This document shows, one piece after another, positions 54,180-64,000 of a stretch of 64,000 nt of DNA. Within the stretch, counting starts at the first letter, position 1. Every line of letters begins with the position of its first letter. The notes below the pieces were generated by a model. It was given only the letters and a program-made list of their open reading frames with translations. It was not told the DNA's origin and made no database searches. The DNA comes from Dysidea avara (lineage: Eukaryota; Porifera; Demospongiae; Dictyoceratida; Dysideidae): assembly GCF_963678975.1 (NCBI RefSeq), contig NC_089273.1:24508356-24572355 (forward strand), given 5' to 3'. Both the position numbers and the translations under genes were made by a program.

Positions 54180-57085
54180 GAATTCAAGAGATCAGTTAGA
54201 AATAAGTAACCTGTATAGAGATCAGCTACAAACAAATCACCCTGTAGAGAGTTCAGCTACAAACAATTCACCCTGTTCAGACATCAGTTAGAAGAAGTTT
54301 TCTTGTAGAGAGTTCAGTTACAAACAAATCACCCTGTTGAAAGATCAGCTAGAAGATGTCACCTTATAGATAGTTCAGTTACAAAGAAACCACCATGTAG
54401 AGAATTCAGCTACAAACTAGTGACCCTGTAGATACATCAGCTAGAAGAAGTTACCTTGTAGAGAGTTCAGCTACAACAAAGAAACCATTCTGTAAAGAGC
54501 TCAGCTGCAAACAAATCACCTATACAGAATTCAGCTACAAACAAATCACCCTGTAGAGAGATCAGCTAGAAGAAGTTACCTTGTAGATAGTTCAGCTACA
54601 AACAAATCATCCTGTAGAGAGATCAGCTAGAAGAAGTTACCTTGTAGATAGTTCAGCTACAAACAATTCACCCTGTACAGAGCTCAGTTAAAAGAGGTTT
54701 CCTTGTAGAGAGTTCAGCTACAGACAAATCACCCTGTAGAGAGATCAGTTAGAAGAAGTTACCTTGTAGATCGTTCACACTGTGCAAAAAGTGGGATATA
54801 ATATGGTATTTCCAGTGGCTTATTGAATACAAATAAGCCTTAATATAAATCCTGTATTATACTCATTTTATACTTTAGTATAATCCATACTATACTATTG
54901 CATATATGGTTTCAGTTTATTTACCACATTACCTCAAATAGCTTATATCTAGTATAATGCCCACACTATACCATCGCATATATGGTTTCAGTATATTTAA
55001 CACATTAACTGAAGTCTTACATGAGATTGTTAGTATAATACAGGTTATACCAAGCTTTTTTGTATTCAATAAGCCACTGGAAATACCATCTTATATCCCT
55101 CTTTTTTCACAGTGTCAGCTACAAACAATTCACCCTGTAAAGAGATCAGCTAGAAGAAGTTACCTTGTAGAGAGTTCAGCTACAAAGAAACCATCATGTA
55201 GAGAATTCAGCCGCAAACAAATCATGTATAGAGAGTTCTGCTACAAACAATTCACCCTGTAGAGAGATCAGCTAGAAGAAGTTTCCTTGTAGAGAGTTCT
55301 GCTACAAACAAATCACCTTGTAGAAAGATCAGCTAGAAGAAATCACCTTGTAGAGAGTTCCGCTTCAAAGAAACAATCATGTGAGAGTTCAGGTACAAAC
55401 AAATTGTCTTGTAGAGAGATCAGCTAGAAGAAGTTACCTTGTAGAGAGTTCAGCTACAAAGAAACCATCATGTAGATAGTTCAGGTACAAACAAATCACC
55501 CTGTGGAAAGATCAGCTATAGAAGAAATCACCTTGTAGAGAGTTCAGCTACAAAGAAACTATCATGTAGAGAGTTCAACTACAAACAAATCACCCTGTAG
55601 AAAGATCAGCTATAGAAGAAGTCACATTGTAGAGAGTTCAGCTACAAAGAAACTACCACGTAGAGAGTTCAGCTGCAAACAAATCATCCTGTAGAGAGTT
55701 CAGCTAGAAGAAGTCACCTTTTAGAGAGTTCAGCTACAATGAAACTCCCATGTAGAGAGTTCAGCTGCAAACAAATCACCCTGTAGAGAACTCAGCTACA
55801 AACAAATATGCAGTGTAAAAAGATCAGCTAGAAGAAGTTACCTTGTAGAGAGTTCAGCTACAATGAAACCACCATGTAGAGAGTTCAGCTACAAACAAAT
55901 CACCTTCAGCTAGAAACAAGTCACCCTGTAGAGAGATCAGCTAGAAACAAGTCACCTTGTAGAGAGTTCAGCTAGAAGAAGTCACATTGTAGAGAGTTCA
56001 GCTACAAAGAAACCACCATTTAGAGAGTTCAGCTGCAAACAAATCACCCAGTAGAAAGTTCAGCTATGAACAAATCACCCTGTTGAGAGTTCAGTTAGAA
56101 ACAAGGAATCCTGTAGAGAGATAACCTAGAAGTATCGCCTTGTAGAGAGTTCAGCTACAAACAAATCACCTGTAGAGAGTTCAGCTACAAACAAATCACC
56201 CTGTAGAGAGATCAGCTAGAAGAAGTCACCTTGTAGAGAGTTCAGCTATAAAGAAACCACCATGTAGAGAATTCAGCTGCAAACAAACACCCTGTAGAGA
56301 ACTCAGCTACAAACAAATCGCCCTGTAGAAAGATCAGCTAGAAGAAGTTACCTTGTAGGGATTTCAGCTACAAACAAATCACCCTGTAGAGAGTTCAGCT
56401 ACAAAGAAACCATTCTGTAAAGAGCTCAGCTGCAAACAAATCACTTGTACAGAATTCAGCTACAAACAAATCACCCTGTAGAGAGATCAGCTAGAAGAAA
56501 TTACCTTGTAGATAGTTCAGCTACAAACAAATCACCCTGTAGAAAGATCAGTTAGAAGAAGTTACCTTGGAGAAAGTTCAGCTACAAAGAAACCATTTTG
56601 TAAAGAGCTCAGCTGCAAACAAATCACCTGTACAGAATTCAACTACGAACAAATCACCCTGTAGAGAGATCAGCTTACCTTGTAGATAGTTCAGCTACAA
56701 ACAAATCTCCCCGTAGAGAGATCAGTTAGAAGAAATTACCTTGTAGAGAGTTCAGCTACAAAGAAACCACCATGTAGAGAGTTCAGCTGCAAAGAAATCA
56801 CCCTGTAGAAAATTCTGCCAGAAACAAATTGCCCTGTAGAAAGATCAGTTAGAAGAAGTTACCTTTTAGAGAGTTCAGCTACAAAGAAACCATTCAGTAA
56901 AGAGCTCAGCTGCAAACAAATCACCTATACAGAATTCAGCTACAAACACATCACCCTGTAGAGAGATCAGCTAGAAGAAGTTACCTTGTAGATCGTTCAG
57001 CTACAAACAATTCACCCTGTAGAGAGAGCAATTAGAAGAAGTCACCTTGTAGAGTGTTCAGTTACAAAGAAACCACCATGGAGAT
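54180..57085. repeat. Satellite array of ~31-bp monomers
   Basis: About 90 diverged copies of a 30-31 bp unit, cttgtagagagttcagctac plus aaacaaatcac. Two variants (gttcagctacaaacaaatc and gatcagctagaagaagtta) tend to alternate, giving a ~61-bp dimer period. A CACTA-like MITE interrupts it at 54778-55114. Open frames are absent and no gene is present. Confidence 0.93.
54778..55114. mobile_element. CACTA-like MITE, 337 bp, inside the satellite
   Basis: Inverted ends of about 55 bp: CACTGTG-AAAAAG, then gggatataa and tggtatttccagtggctta. The 3-bp duplication is TCA at 54775-54777 and 55115-55117. Removing it restores the satellite phrase gttcagctac exactly, so the insertion postdates the array. 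Confidence 0.88.
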
Positions 57086-57107
57086 TTCTGTAATCAATAT
57101 AATATTA

Positions 57108-57346
57108 TGTGACCGGATATGCGAAAAGGGGTCTTCCACACACATCCAATTCCGTAAACGTTGGAGACCATACCTCAATGTTCAAGTAACATATTAACCT
57201 GAAACTTTCACCATGTATTCAGCGATAGTGGTGCTCACCACTGTCCAAAATTCAAGGCAATAGCTCTTTCCAATCTGAAGTTATCAATTGTCAAAGTTGG
57301 CAAATTGGATGTGTGTGGAAGACCCCTTTTCGCAAATCCGGTCACA
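57108..57346. mobile_element. Intact mariner-like TGTGAC MITE, 239 bp
   Basis: Ends TGTGACCGGAT-TGCGAAAA then ggggtcttccacacacatcc, and the inverse, with TA on both flanks. This is the uninterrupted relative that explains the split copy at 5598-7269. Confidence 0.88.
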
Positions 57347-57513
57347 TATGTATTATACAGTATATATAATTTGTACATTTACTGATAAACTATTTAAAGT
57401 ACATCTACTTCATCTTTTCTTCTTCCTGTAGTAAAGAAAAAAACATAGGTTAAAAAAGTTCCAAAGCTGGCCATAGGCCGGCTTTGGGGTATACAAATAC
57501 AAAAAGAAATGAA

Positions 57514-57834
57514 ATCTAATCCAAAACAGCCAAGCTGTAAAAAAAGTGTGCGGCCCTCAGAAAGGCTATGGTGAAAAAAGATGTGAAATCCAAGGTGGCG
57601 GCCAAGAAATGGCTGTGATGGTAGGTTAATGGTAAAAATTTTAATAATGACAATTTAGGTAAATTTTGTGAAGCGGCACGAAAATTCACCTGAATTGTCG
57701 TTATTAAAATTTTTACCATTAACCTACCATCACAGCCATTTCTTGGCCGCCACCTTGGATTTCACATCTTTTTTCACCATAGCCTTTCTGAGGGCCGCAC
57801 ACTTTTTTTACAGCTTGGCTGTTTTGGATTAGAT
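57514..57834. mobile_element. Near-perfect hairpin (fold-back) element, 321 bp
   Basis: Arms of about 154 bp (57514-57667 and 57681-57834) begin ATCTAATCCAAAACAGCCAA and are complementary with only a few mismatches around a ~13-base loop (gtgaagcggcacg). RNA read through it would form a long double-stranded stem. A diverged half copy lies at 61984-62180. Confidence 0.92.
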
Positions 57835-57949
57835 ATTATTTACTCTAATAAAGCAGTCACATTGAAACGAAATACTCTAATACAGCAATCAGCTAAAGAA
57901 TTCAAGACTATTTGGATCTTAAACATCAATAAAATGGTCTGATACAGCA

Positions 57950-58090
57950 ATAAACTGGCATTATTAGCCAATTATGGTGGCATAATTTTGGGAATAATGG
58001 GCAATTCTCAAAAGCATAATAGGTGAATTTTTGAGCACTGCTCAAAAGCATAATGCTCAATTTTTGGAACATAATAGCCTCATGCCTAGC
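57950..58090. mobile_element. hAT MITE remnant
   Basis: Contains 'gcataataggtgaa', 'gagcactgctcaaaagcata' and 'gcctcatgcctagcag', matching the interior and right end style of the 14606-15002 family. One or both ends have been lost. Confidence 0.5.
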
Positions 58091-58171
58091 AGCCATATAG
58101 CTAGCTTCATGTCTGCGGTACATTAACTATGCTTTAATTGACCATATACAAGATTGTGTACAGTCTGAGTG

Positions 58172-58512
58172 CAGGGCCGCCCAGGGCAAAGAGTTAAAGT
58201 GGGGCCCTTGACCCAAGTTGTAAGGTGAAGACCAAAAAAAAAAAAAAAAAAAAAAAAAAGGTCACAACCTGCTGGCAATGACAATAACTACCCATCACCA
58301 ACCATATCTCCTTATCTATAAGCTTGCTACACTGCTCCTTTGAAGAATACTGTGACTGCTCTATTAGAGTATTTAGATCTGACTGCTCTATTAGAGTATA
58401 TCGATCTTTTAAACAGGTATTCAGGGGGCCCTTCATGGGGCCTCCTGGGGCCCCTTTCAGGCTGGGGCCCGGGGCAAAATGCCCCAGTTGCCCCCCCCTG
58501 TGGGCGGCCCTG
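58172..58512. mobile_element. hAT MITE with G/C-rich ends, 341 bp
   Basis: Ends CAGGGCCGCCCA and its inverse, with the exact 8-bp duplication TCTGAGTG (58164-58171 and 58513-58520). The interior has a pure A tract of about 27 (58233-58259), 'ggtcacaac', and two copies of gactgctctattagagta before gatcttt. It shares this interior with 61618-61922. Confidence 0.92.
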
Positions 58513-58703
58513 TCTGAGTGACAGATGGCTACCACTCCCTAGCAATTAGTGCACCGCAACCTAATGACATTTCAACATAAATTATTAGTATCCTGGAATA
58601 TCCTACAATAACCATGTGAATACAAGCGATGTAACGCAAATACCCTGGAATTTCCTATCTTTATCACGTGAATAAGGTATTTTAAACTCATTTTCGCAGT
58701 TAC

Positions 58704-60654
58704 GATGGCATTGGAAGCAGCTGAATTTTCTGTGGAGCAAGTATGCAATCTACTGTAGGATAGTCACTGGGATATTATGACTCTGTTGTGGAGATGTTCA
58801 AGGAAAACGAAATCGCCGGCATGATGGCACTGTATGAGTTCACTAGCCGCGACAAGGAGGACATGAAAGAACTGGGGATTGGTCTACTACTTTAGGGCAC
58901 CGGACCGAAAGAAATTGCTTCGTGTGCTTGGACCGACAATGATAGATCTTCCATAAAGACTGAGTGAACATCCGTAGCTGTTACAACACATCGCAGCAGC
59001 TCTACAGTGTCAGACGATAATATGAATGACAGCTGTACAAGCAGTATTGCAGCAGTAGCAGTGTAGCAGCATCAAACTATGAGGAACAAGCTCACGGTCG
59101 CACTCACGAAATTGTACGTACGTAGCTACGTAGCTATCCACTTAGCTTTAAAGAGTTAGTTCAAATTACTGTGGCGTAACGGTGTGCAAATAAATTTCAT
59201 GGTTAACTAGATAACTGCTTTCATTTTATAGGTGATACCTTGCCAAATGATGGAAACGGCCACATTGACCCTAATGAGCAGCATGGAGATTCCTGAGCAA
59301 ATGTCTGATTCCGGGAAAACATAGTTAAGTAAGCTAGGTTTATGTCTAGAGTGTGATGTCCCAGTATTTATGCGTAGCTATAGTTATGTAACTACAGTAA
59401 TTCCATTATACCTCTGCCAGTAATAAATTAGCTGCAACAGGTGATTTTTACAATGTATACTTTCTGTTTTTCAGGACGATTCTATCCTTTCAAACGTTCC
59501 AAATGCCTGGGAAGACAACTTCACTGTTCCATCACAGTTCTCTGAAAGAACTATGATCAGCATAGGTAATGACAAGGTTCAGCCAGGGCTGAGATTGTCC
59601 AGATGACTGTTGCCAAAATGCTGAATTATTGTAAATATCCCACTGCTATACTATGTGAGATAGTAGCAAGCATGATTATACCAAGTCTACTTAAAGGGAA
59701 GACGGAATGGTGACAGTTTTGGAAATGGTCATGTAAGTGCAAATACTCTCATGTATAGCAAGTGTGTGTGTATGTGTATGTGTGCATGCTGGCATACTCT
59801 AGCTGAATACATGCATACATATTCACATTGTTTTTACAAAGGGCTGATGAACAATGCAGTACCAAAACTGGTTTAGAAACTAGCCATGTGGTCATCCTCT
59901 GAGCTTACTTTCACTCTTCCTGTAAAGACGAAGAAGTCTACACACAATGGGGTAGGATGTGGGAGTGAAATTTTGAATAGTAAGAAAACCGCAAAATTAG
60001 ACTTCAAAGATATTGAAGAAAGGCAAGCTGGAAAAAGCACCCAGAGAAATCTGGTCCCGTGTTATTGACAATCTAGTATCAAAACTGAGGAACTTGTCAA
60101 CTGTAAGTGCACGAATGCATGTACAGTAAATCATGATGTTTCTACAGGCCCCTGATATTTCTATTGTTATATTTATTGTGCCGAAGCTGATGCACAAAGA
60201 AATGAAGCCATCAGATGGGTTGATTGTAGTGCTGGAGGTACGTAAATGCATGCATATGTGTGCAGTTATATAAAATGTTTTATGTAAGCAAGTATTATTC
60301 ATACATTAAAGTAAAATTATGTACCAACTCTACTTAGCTTACATCATATTTGTATGCTTACAGAATGGTGACAACACTGAAAGTGAAATTGAAAACCATG
60401 CAACTGCTGCTCCATAAATAGGTTCTGCAATGCAAGACTATAATACTTTGGTCATAGAGAATCTCATCTACTTGGACGTTGATGATCTCTGTTGCTGCTG
60501 TAGTTGGGTTGTACTACAACATCGCCTACCCTGAGCAGTGGAACAATTGCCTCCTTTTAAATGAGAAGTTGCTGTGGGGATATCTTTTTGTCCCAATCCT
60601 GGTCCTCTCCAGGCAGGGCTCATTTGAGATACAGAGAAACTGTCTTAAACAGTA
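58704..60654 (+). pseudogene. SAMD3-like gene, probably decayed
   Basis: An ATG at 58704 starts a SAM domain (FSVEQVCNLL, then YYDSVVEMFKENEIAG and DMKELGIGL) interrupted by a stop near 58758 and frame slips. Later exon-like pieces flanked by AG/GT: 59233-59300 (DTLPNDGNGHIDPNEQHGDS), 59475-59567 (DDSILSNVPNAWEDNFTVPS), 59588-59715 (RAEIVQMTVAKMLNYCKYPT), and 60148-60237 (APDISIVIFIVPKLMHKEMK, donor gtacgtaa). From 60465 the sequence reads AVVGLYYNIAYPEQWNN. The order (SAM, WxxxFxVPxxFS, RAEIVQ helix, C-terminal hydrophobic part) resembles the SAMD3-like families expanded in sponges and fish. Some splice sites look good, but stops inside the SAM domain make a pseudogene likelier. Function is not established. 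Confidence 0.5.
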
Positions 60655-60988
60655 ATGCACTCAACATTCTGCTAGTGTGTTTCTGTACTATGTATGTACA
60701 TTTTGTTGTAACATTACTTTTACTACAATGTCACTAAAATATTTTTTCATACTGTAAATCCAACAAGTTAGTTATAGTAACAAATAAGTAGTGATTATTT
60801 CAGCATGGCCAAGGGTAAAAATAACACAGAGATTAGCTAAAGTAACAAAATAATTTGCGCTAATACGACACAGACTTTTATGTGCTATATCAACACTTAC
60901 ACTGATAGTCATTTTTGGTACCCGTAAGTAACACATAATATTGTGTTATTTTAACTACCGAGTTTTAACAGTGCAATATATCTGCTGG
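60655..60988. other. No gene recognised
   Basis: AT-rich spacer between the SAMD3-like remnant and the minus-strand Cys-tailed frame. Confidence 0.4.
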
Positions 60989-61304
60989 CATTATATACTG
61001 CAATAACTGGAAGCACAAAAATTGCTGCTTTTTTTATAACACTGAGCACAACAATCATCTTTATTCTGGTTTGTTTGGAGATTGTGTGTGTTCACATCTG
61101 TTGTATGTGGTTGGGTCACTACTATGTTTGTCTGTTCTGGCTGAGCCATTGTTTGGGGATTAACATCTGTTACTTGTGATTCTGTCACAGTAACAACATT
61201 ATCCTGTCTTGGCTGACTGAGCCTTTGGTTGGGGATAATGTGCATTCACATCTGTTGCCTAGGGTTGTGCCACCACTACACTTGTCTGCTTTGGCTGAGT
61301 CATT
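60989..61304 (-). pseudogene. Small Gln/Thr-rich protein with Cys-rich tail, one frameshift
   Basis: On the minus strand an ATG at about 61304, preceded by an acceptor-like 'tttttctgtgacacag', begins MTQPKQTSVVVAQP and then breaks. The frame resumes and repeats the phrase (MAQPEQTNIVVTQP, TTDVN) before ending DDCCAQCYKKSSNFC and a short tail at 60991. The internal QPxQTNxVVxQP duplication and the CCxxC tail look like a once-real protein, but I do not recognise the family. The frameshift could be a sequencing error or decay. Confidence 0.35.
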
Positions 61305-61617
61305 ACCAGTAACTGATCTGTGTCACAGAAAAAACAAAGAACGCAGATTGAAATTACTGCTATTGCTATAATATAAGTGCTTTACAGTATAACAGGTAGC
61401 TAGGCAAAAAGGGAAATTGAAGAAGTGAATGCTGTACTTTGACTTCTCGGATATACTGACTGTCTCATATTGCACTCATAGTAACTTGTGCTACAGTCTA
61501 TAGATGAGGTAAATGCAATCAAATGAGATTATGGGTGAAAGGAGAAATTCCTTTAGCCACAAGACTCATTCCTGGTTACCCAAGTTCCTGCTGAGTATTA
61601 CATTCCAGGAGGGATGC

Positions 61618-61922
61618 AGGGGCGGATCCAGAGTTTGGAAAGAGGGGGGGGGGGGCACCTTGCTGAAAAACAGTTGAAGACCAAAAAAAAAAAGAGGTCA
61701 CAACAATAATAGCTAGTTATCCTTTACCAAATATATCACGTCTGTTATGTAAAATAAAATCCTATTTATAGCTTCATAGGTAAGCTACACTGCCTCATGA
61801 ACATTGTGACTGCTTTATTAGAGTAATTGACTGCTCTATTAGAGTATCTCGATCTTGTATGCAATTTCTTGAAGGGGGGGTGGGCATTTGCCCCAAATGT
61901 CCCATCCTGGATCCGCCATTGG
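61618..61922. mobile_element. hAT-like MITE related to 58172-58512
   Basis: Ends CAGGGGCGGATCCAGAG and the inverse CTGGATCCGCC-ATTG. The interior, like that at 58.2 kb, has gaagacc plus an A tract, 'aggtcacaac', and two CTCTATTAGAG motifs before tatctcgatctt. The target duplication is ambiguous (a shared gggatg). Confidence 0.75.
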
Positions 61923-61983
61923 GATGGATGTTTTCTCCCTTTAATTATATAATGTTATAACTACCATTTCCTTTTATAAAGTA

Positions 61984-62180
61984 AAATTAATCCACACAAA
62001 AACAGCCAAGCTTTGAAAAAATGGTGCGGCCTTAAAAAGCCTGGGTGTAAAAACGTTGTACTGCAGTGTGTACAATGCATTCTTCATGGACTTATGAGTG
62101 TCCTCCTTTGTGTTCCATTCATCTTTGCTGACAGTGAAAAGTGTTGATTTGGCGATATCACGTGAGATAGGTGAATTTTT
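61984..62180. mobile_element. Diverged half copy of the hairpin element
   Basis: aaaacagccaagctttgaaa and gtgcggccttaaaaagcc align with the left arm at 57525-57570. The inverted partner is not present. Confidence 0.55.
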
Positions 62181-62824
62181 TTGGGCCCAATTCTGACTTG
62201 GAAACCTTTTCACATTTTGTAGATTATTGTTTTTGTTTGTTTTACAGAAGGCATGATACACCATGTGACCACTGTGCTGTCGAGTTGCTATTCATGGACT
62301 GCTTGATATGTTTTGTTGGAATGAATAATTATACTGAGATAGCCAGGTATCTAGACACTTCCTAGGAATTGAGCTGAGTGGATCAAAAGGCAGGCGGGGT
62401 GATGAACGCAAGGACAATTATGCAAGGTTATGCTTCTGAAGGAATCTCGAATGTCATGATGTCAAATACAGTGTTGACTAGCATTGAAATAATGCACCAT
62501 GACTGCTGAAGTTAACCGATGACTATCAGTCTGATTCAGTCATGATGTATAAAAATTTTACTTGTGGGTGTACATAATGATCCATTGTGTGTTAACACAT
62601 GTACATGTACAGTCCTTTTACACATCACTGGTTCAGTCACTTAGTGGTGATGATGTGTGAAGTTATTGATCATGTCCAAGGGTAACATGGGATCTAAATA
62701 TTATACTGGAATTTTCTATACTACAGTATGTAAAGCCTCACAGAAAGCTGGATCCCATACTGATTGTGAAACATTGAGATGTTGCATGCTTTTGTATAAG
62801 TAGTTAGTGTATGCACATATATTT
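62181..62824. other. No gene recognised
   Basis: Short plus-strand frame at 62171-62365 without recognisable motifs; otherwise nothing. Confidence 0.35.
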
Positions 62825-63057
62825 TGTGACCGGGCTAGGGCATGTGGACGCAAACTACACCCATCACTCTACAGGTAATATATCTCATTGCTGGAACAGA
62901 ATATTGGTATTCTGTAACTTGCATCATAAAGCCAACTGAATGCTTACTAAGTGCTAAAAATTGCATTGCCATAGTATAATGGTACGAGTAATGAAAGTGT
63001 GAAAAAGTAGGCAAAACCCATATGTCCACATTCCCTATTTTCACTGGCCCAGTCACA
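62825..63057. mobile_element. Mariner-like TGTGACCGGGC MITE, diverged
   Basis: Starts TGTGACCGGGC-TAGGGCATGTGG with the approximate inverse at its right end. Its body matches the reverse complement of 50528-50778 (shared cattgctgg/ccagtactg region, tgcatcataa, and the tgtgaaaaagtaggcaaa block). TA flanks are not preserved. Confidence 0.8.
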
Positions 63058-64000
63058 TTTAGACTCCTGAAATTCAAGCTCCAGAAATAGAAATAAGGGT
63101 CAAAAATTGGTCAGCCACAATTTAGAAGCAAATGTTTTGTAGGTTGATGAATTGAAAATGTATAAATAGCACTAAGAGTTGAAGTAAACTAGCCAATTGG
63201 CAACTGTGTTAATTGTTTGTAGCACTGGGACACCTCTCACACCGTATCTGGGTCACAATTGGTGTTCAGAATGGCCATGGAAGACAGTAAATATACATTT
63301 ATCATATAAGCAGATGGGCTGACGGAATGTACAGTGCCACCTGTACACAAAGGTCACCTCTCTAAAATGACTGACTTTAGAGTTTATACACTAATCCACC
63401 TGTCTGAAACAGCTACCTACCTAATAAGGCAAAGTAATCTTGTGACCAAGGTTTCACTGTATGTTTGTCGAGCTGAATCGGTTGTTCTGGAAAACACTAC
63501 TTAGTCTACCATACTGCATAAATATTTGGTATACAAGCCACACAAGATTTACGATGTACTATAATAATTATAGTATTTAGTAATTACAAGAAGCCATAAG
63601 CCATCTGACTAATTTATATATAGTAACAACAGGTGTTTGAAGTTTTAACAAGATCTTATTGCTCAACAGAAAGTGTAAGTACAATTTTGTGGACACAACA
63701 TGCTACAATAAATCTGTTCAAATACAAAGTTACCATTTGCCAGCATTCTGCTGGCCCAATTTGCATTTGTACTAAAAGAATGTTGCCTTTTCGGTGGTTT
63801 TGAATTTCTTACAGGAATATGATATCAGCCGACAAGCTCATTTTCTGTGCATTGAGTTGACGCTTCAAGTTTAACTGACTGGGTTCTTTGTTTCCCTTGT
63901 GACAGTGTCTTGGAATGGCGACCTGCAGCAGTTGCTTGAATGGAAATTCTTCTACTGTGTCATAATGACCCTACTTGTGTGGATGTAGTGCCACCAAACA
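63058..64000. other. No gene recognised; possible pogo/Tigger end
   Basis: At 63430-63461 the plus strand ends 'gaccaaggtttcactgta', which resembles the inverse of a pogo-like terminus (compare 7934). The rest is AT-rich without features I can support. Confidence 0.3.

Noticed and set aside
54180..57085. CRISPR-like or regularly spaced repeat system
   Set aside because: There are no distinct spacers; neighbouring monomers are variants of one sequence.
58435..58510. CpG-island promoter
   Set aside because: The G/C-rich stretch is the terminal part of a hAT MITE with a clear 8-bp target duplication.

Overview
This window looks like nuclear DNA of an early-branching invertebrate animal. A demosponge is my best guess. 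It is AT-rich and packed with transposons, carries a DEATH-fold/NACHT/LRR (NLR) innate-immune gene, and has a degenerate SAMD3-like gene. The species cannot be fixed from the sequence, and I found no tRNA, rRNA or CRISPR.

Layout. 1-2250 is a decayed BEL/Pao retrotransposon. 3.0-10.4 kb holds a Ty3-type gag scrap, nested TA-flanked MITEs, a tyrosine-recombinase scrap, a (TG)n tract and a GCAGCTGCATGG tandem repeat. 10.6-19.0 kb is a minus-strand DIRS-like retroelement relic, split by a 3.8-kb PIF/Harbinger transposon (13890-17698) that itself contains a hAT MITE and a LINE 3' end. 19.7-24.2 kb is a three-level nest: a Harbinger-type element, inside it a hAT-type element with about 0.8-kb inverted arms, inside that a hAT MITE. 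24731-25445 is a fold-back element built of inverted 21-bp arrays.

The centrepiece is 25495-49261: one enormous intronless NLR exon cut in two by a 6.8-kb tyrosine-recombinase retrotransposon (33918-40729). The 5' part has a death fold, NACHT and LRR supermodules. The 3' part continues the same supermodules, then runs into about 50 LRRs. Removing the insert at its recombination core rejoins the two halves in frame, for about 5,650 codons in all. The insert lies antisense to the NLR and has the A1-ORFs-B1-A2-B2 split-direct-repeat layout of PAT/Ngaro-type DIRS elements, with intact Gag (SAP domain plus zinc fingers), RT/RNase H and tyrosine recombinase frames. Its repeats are nearly identical, so the insertion looks recent.

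49.3-64 kb is mostly non-autonomous DNA transposons: mariner-like TGTGAC MITEs, CACTA-like and hAT MITEs, and a long hairpin. It also has a 2.9-kb satellite of ~31-bp monomers, a LINE 3' end, a decayed SAMD3-like gene (58.7-60.65 kb) and a doubtful Cys-tailed small ORF. A short motif, CTCTATTAGAG next to GATCGAGAT, recurs through many of these otherwise distinct elements.
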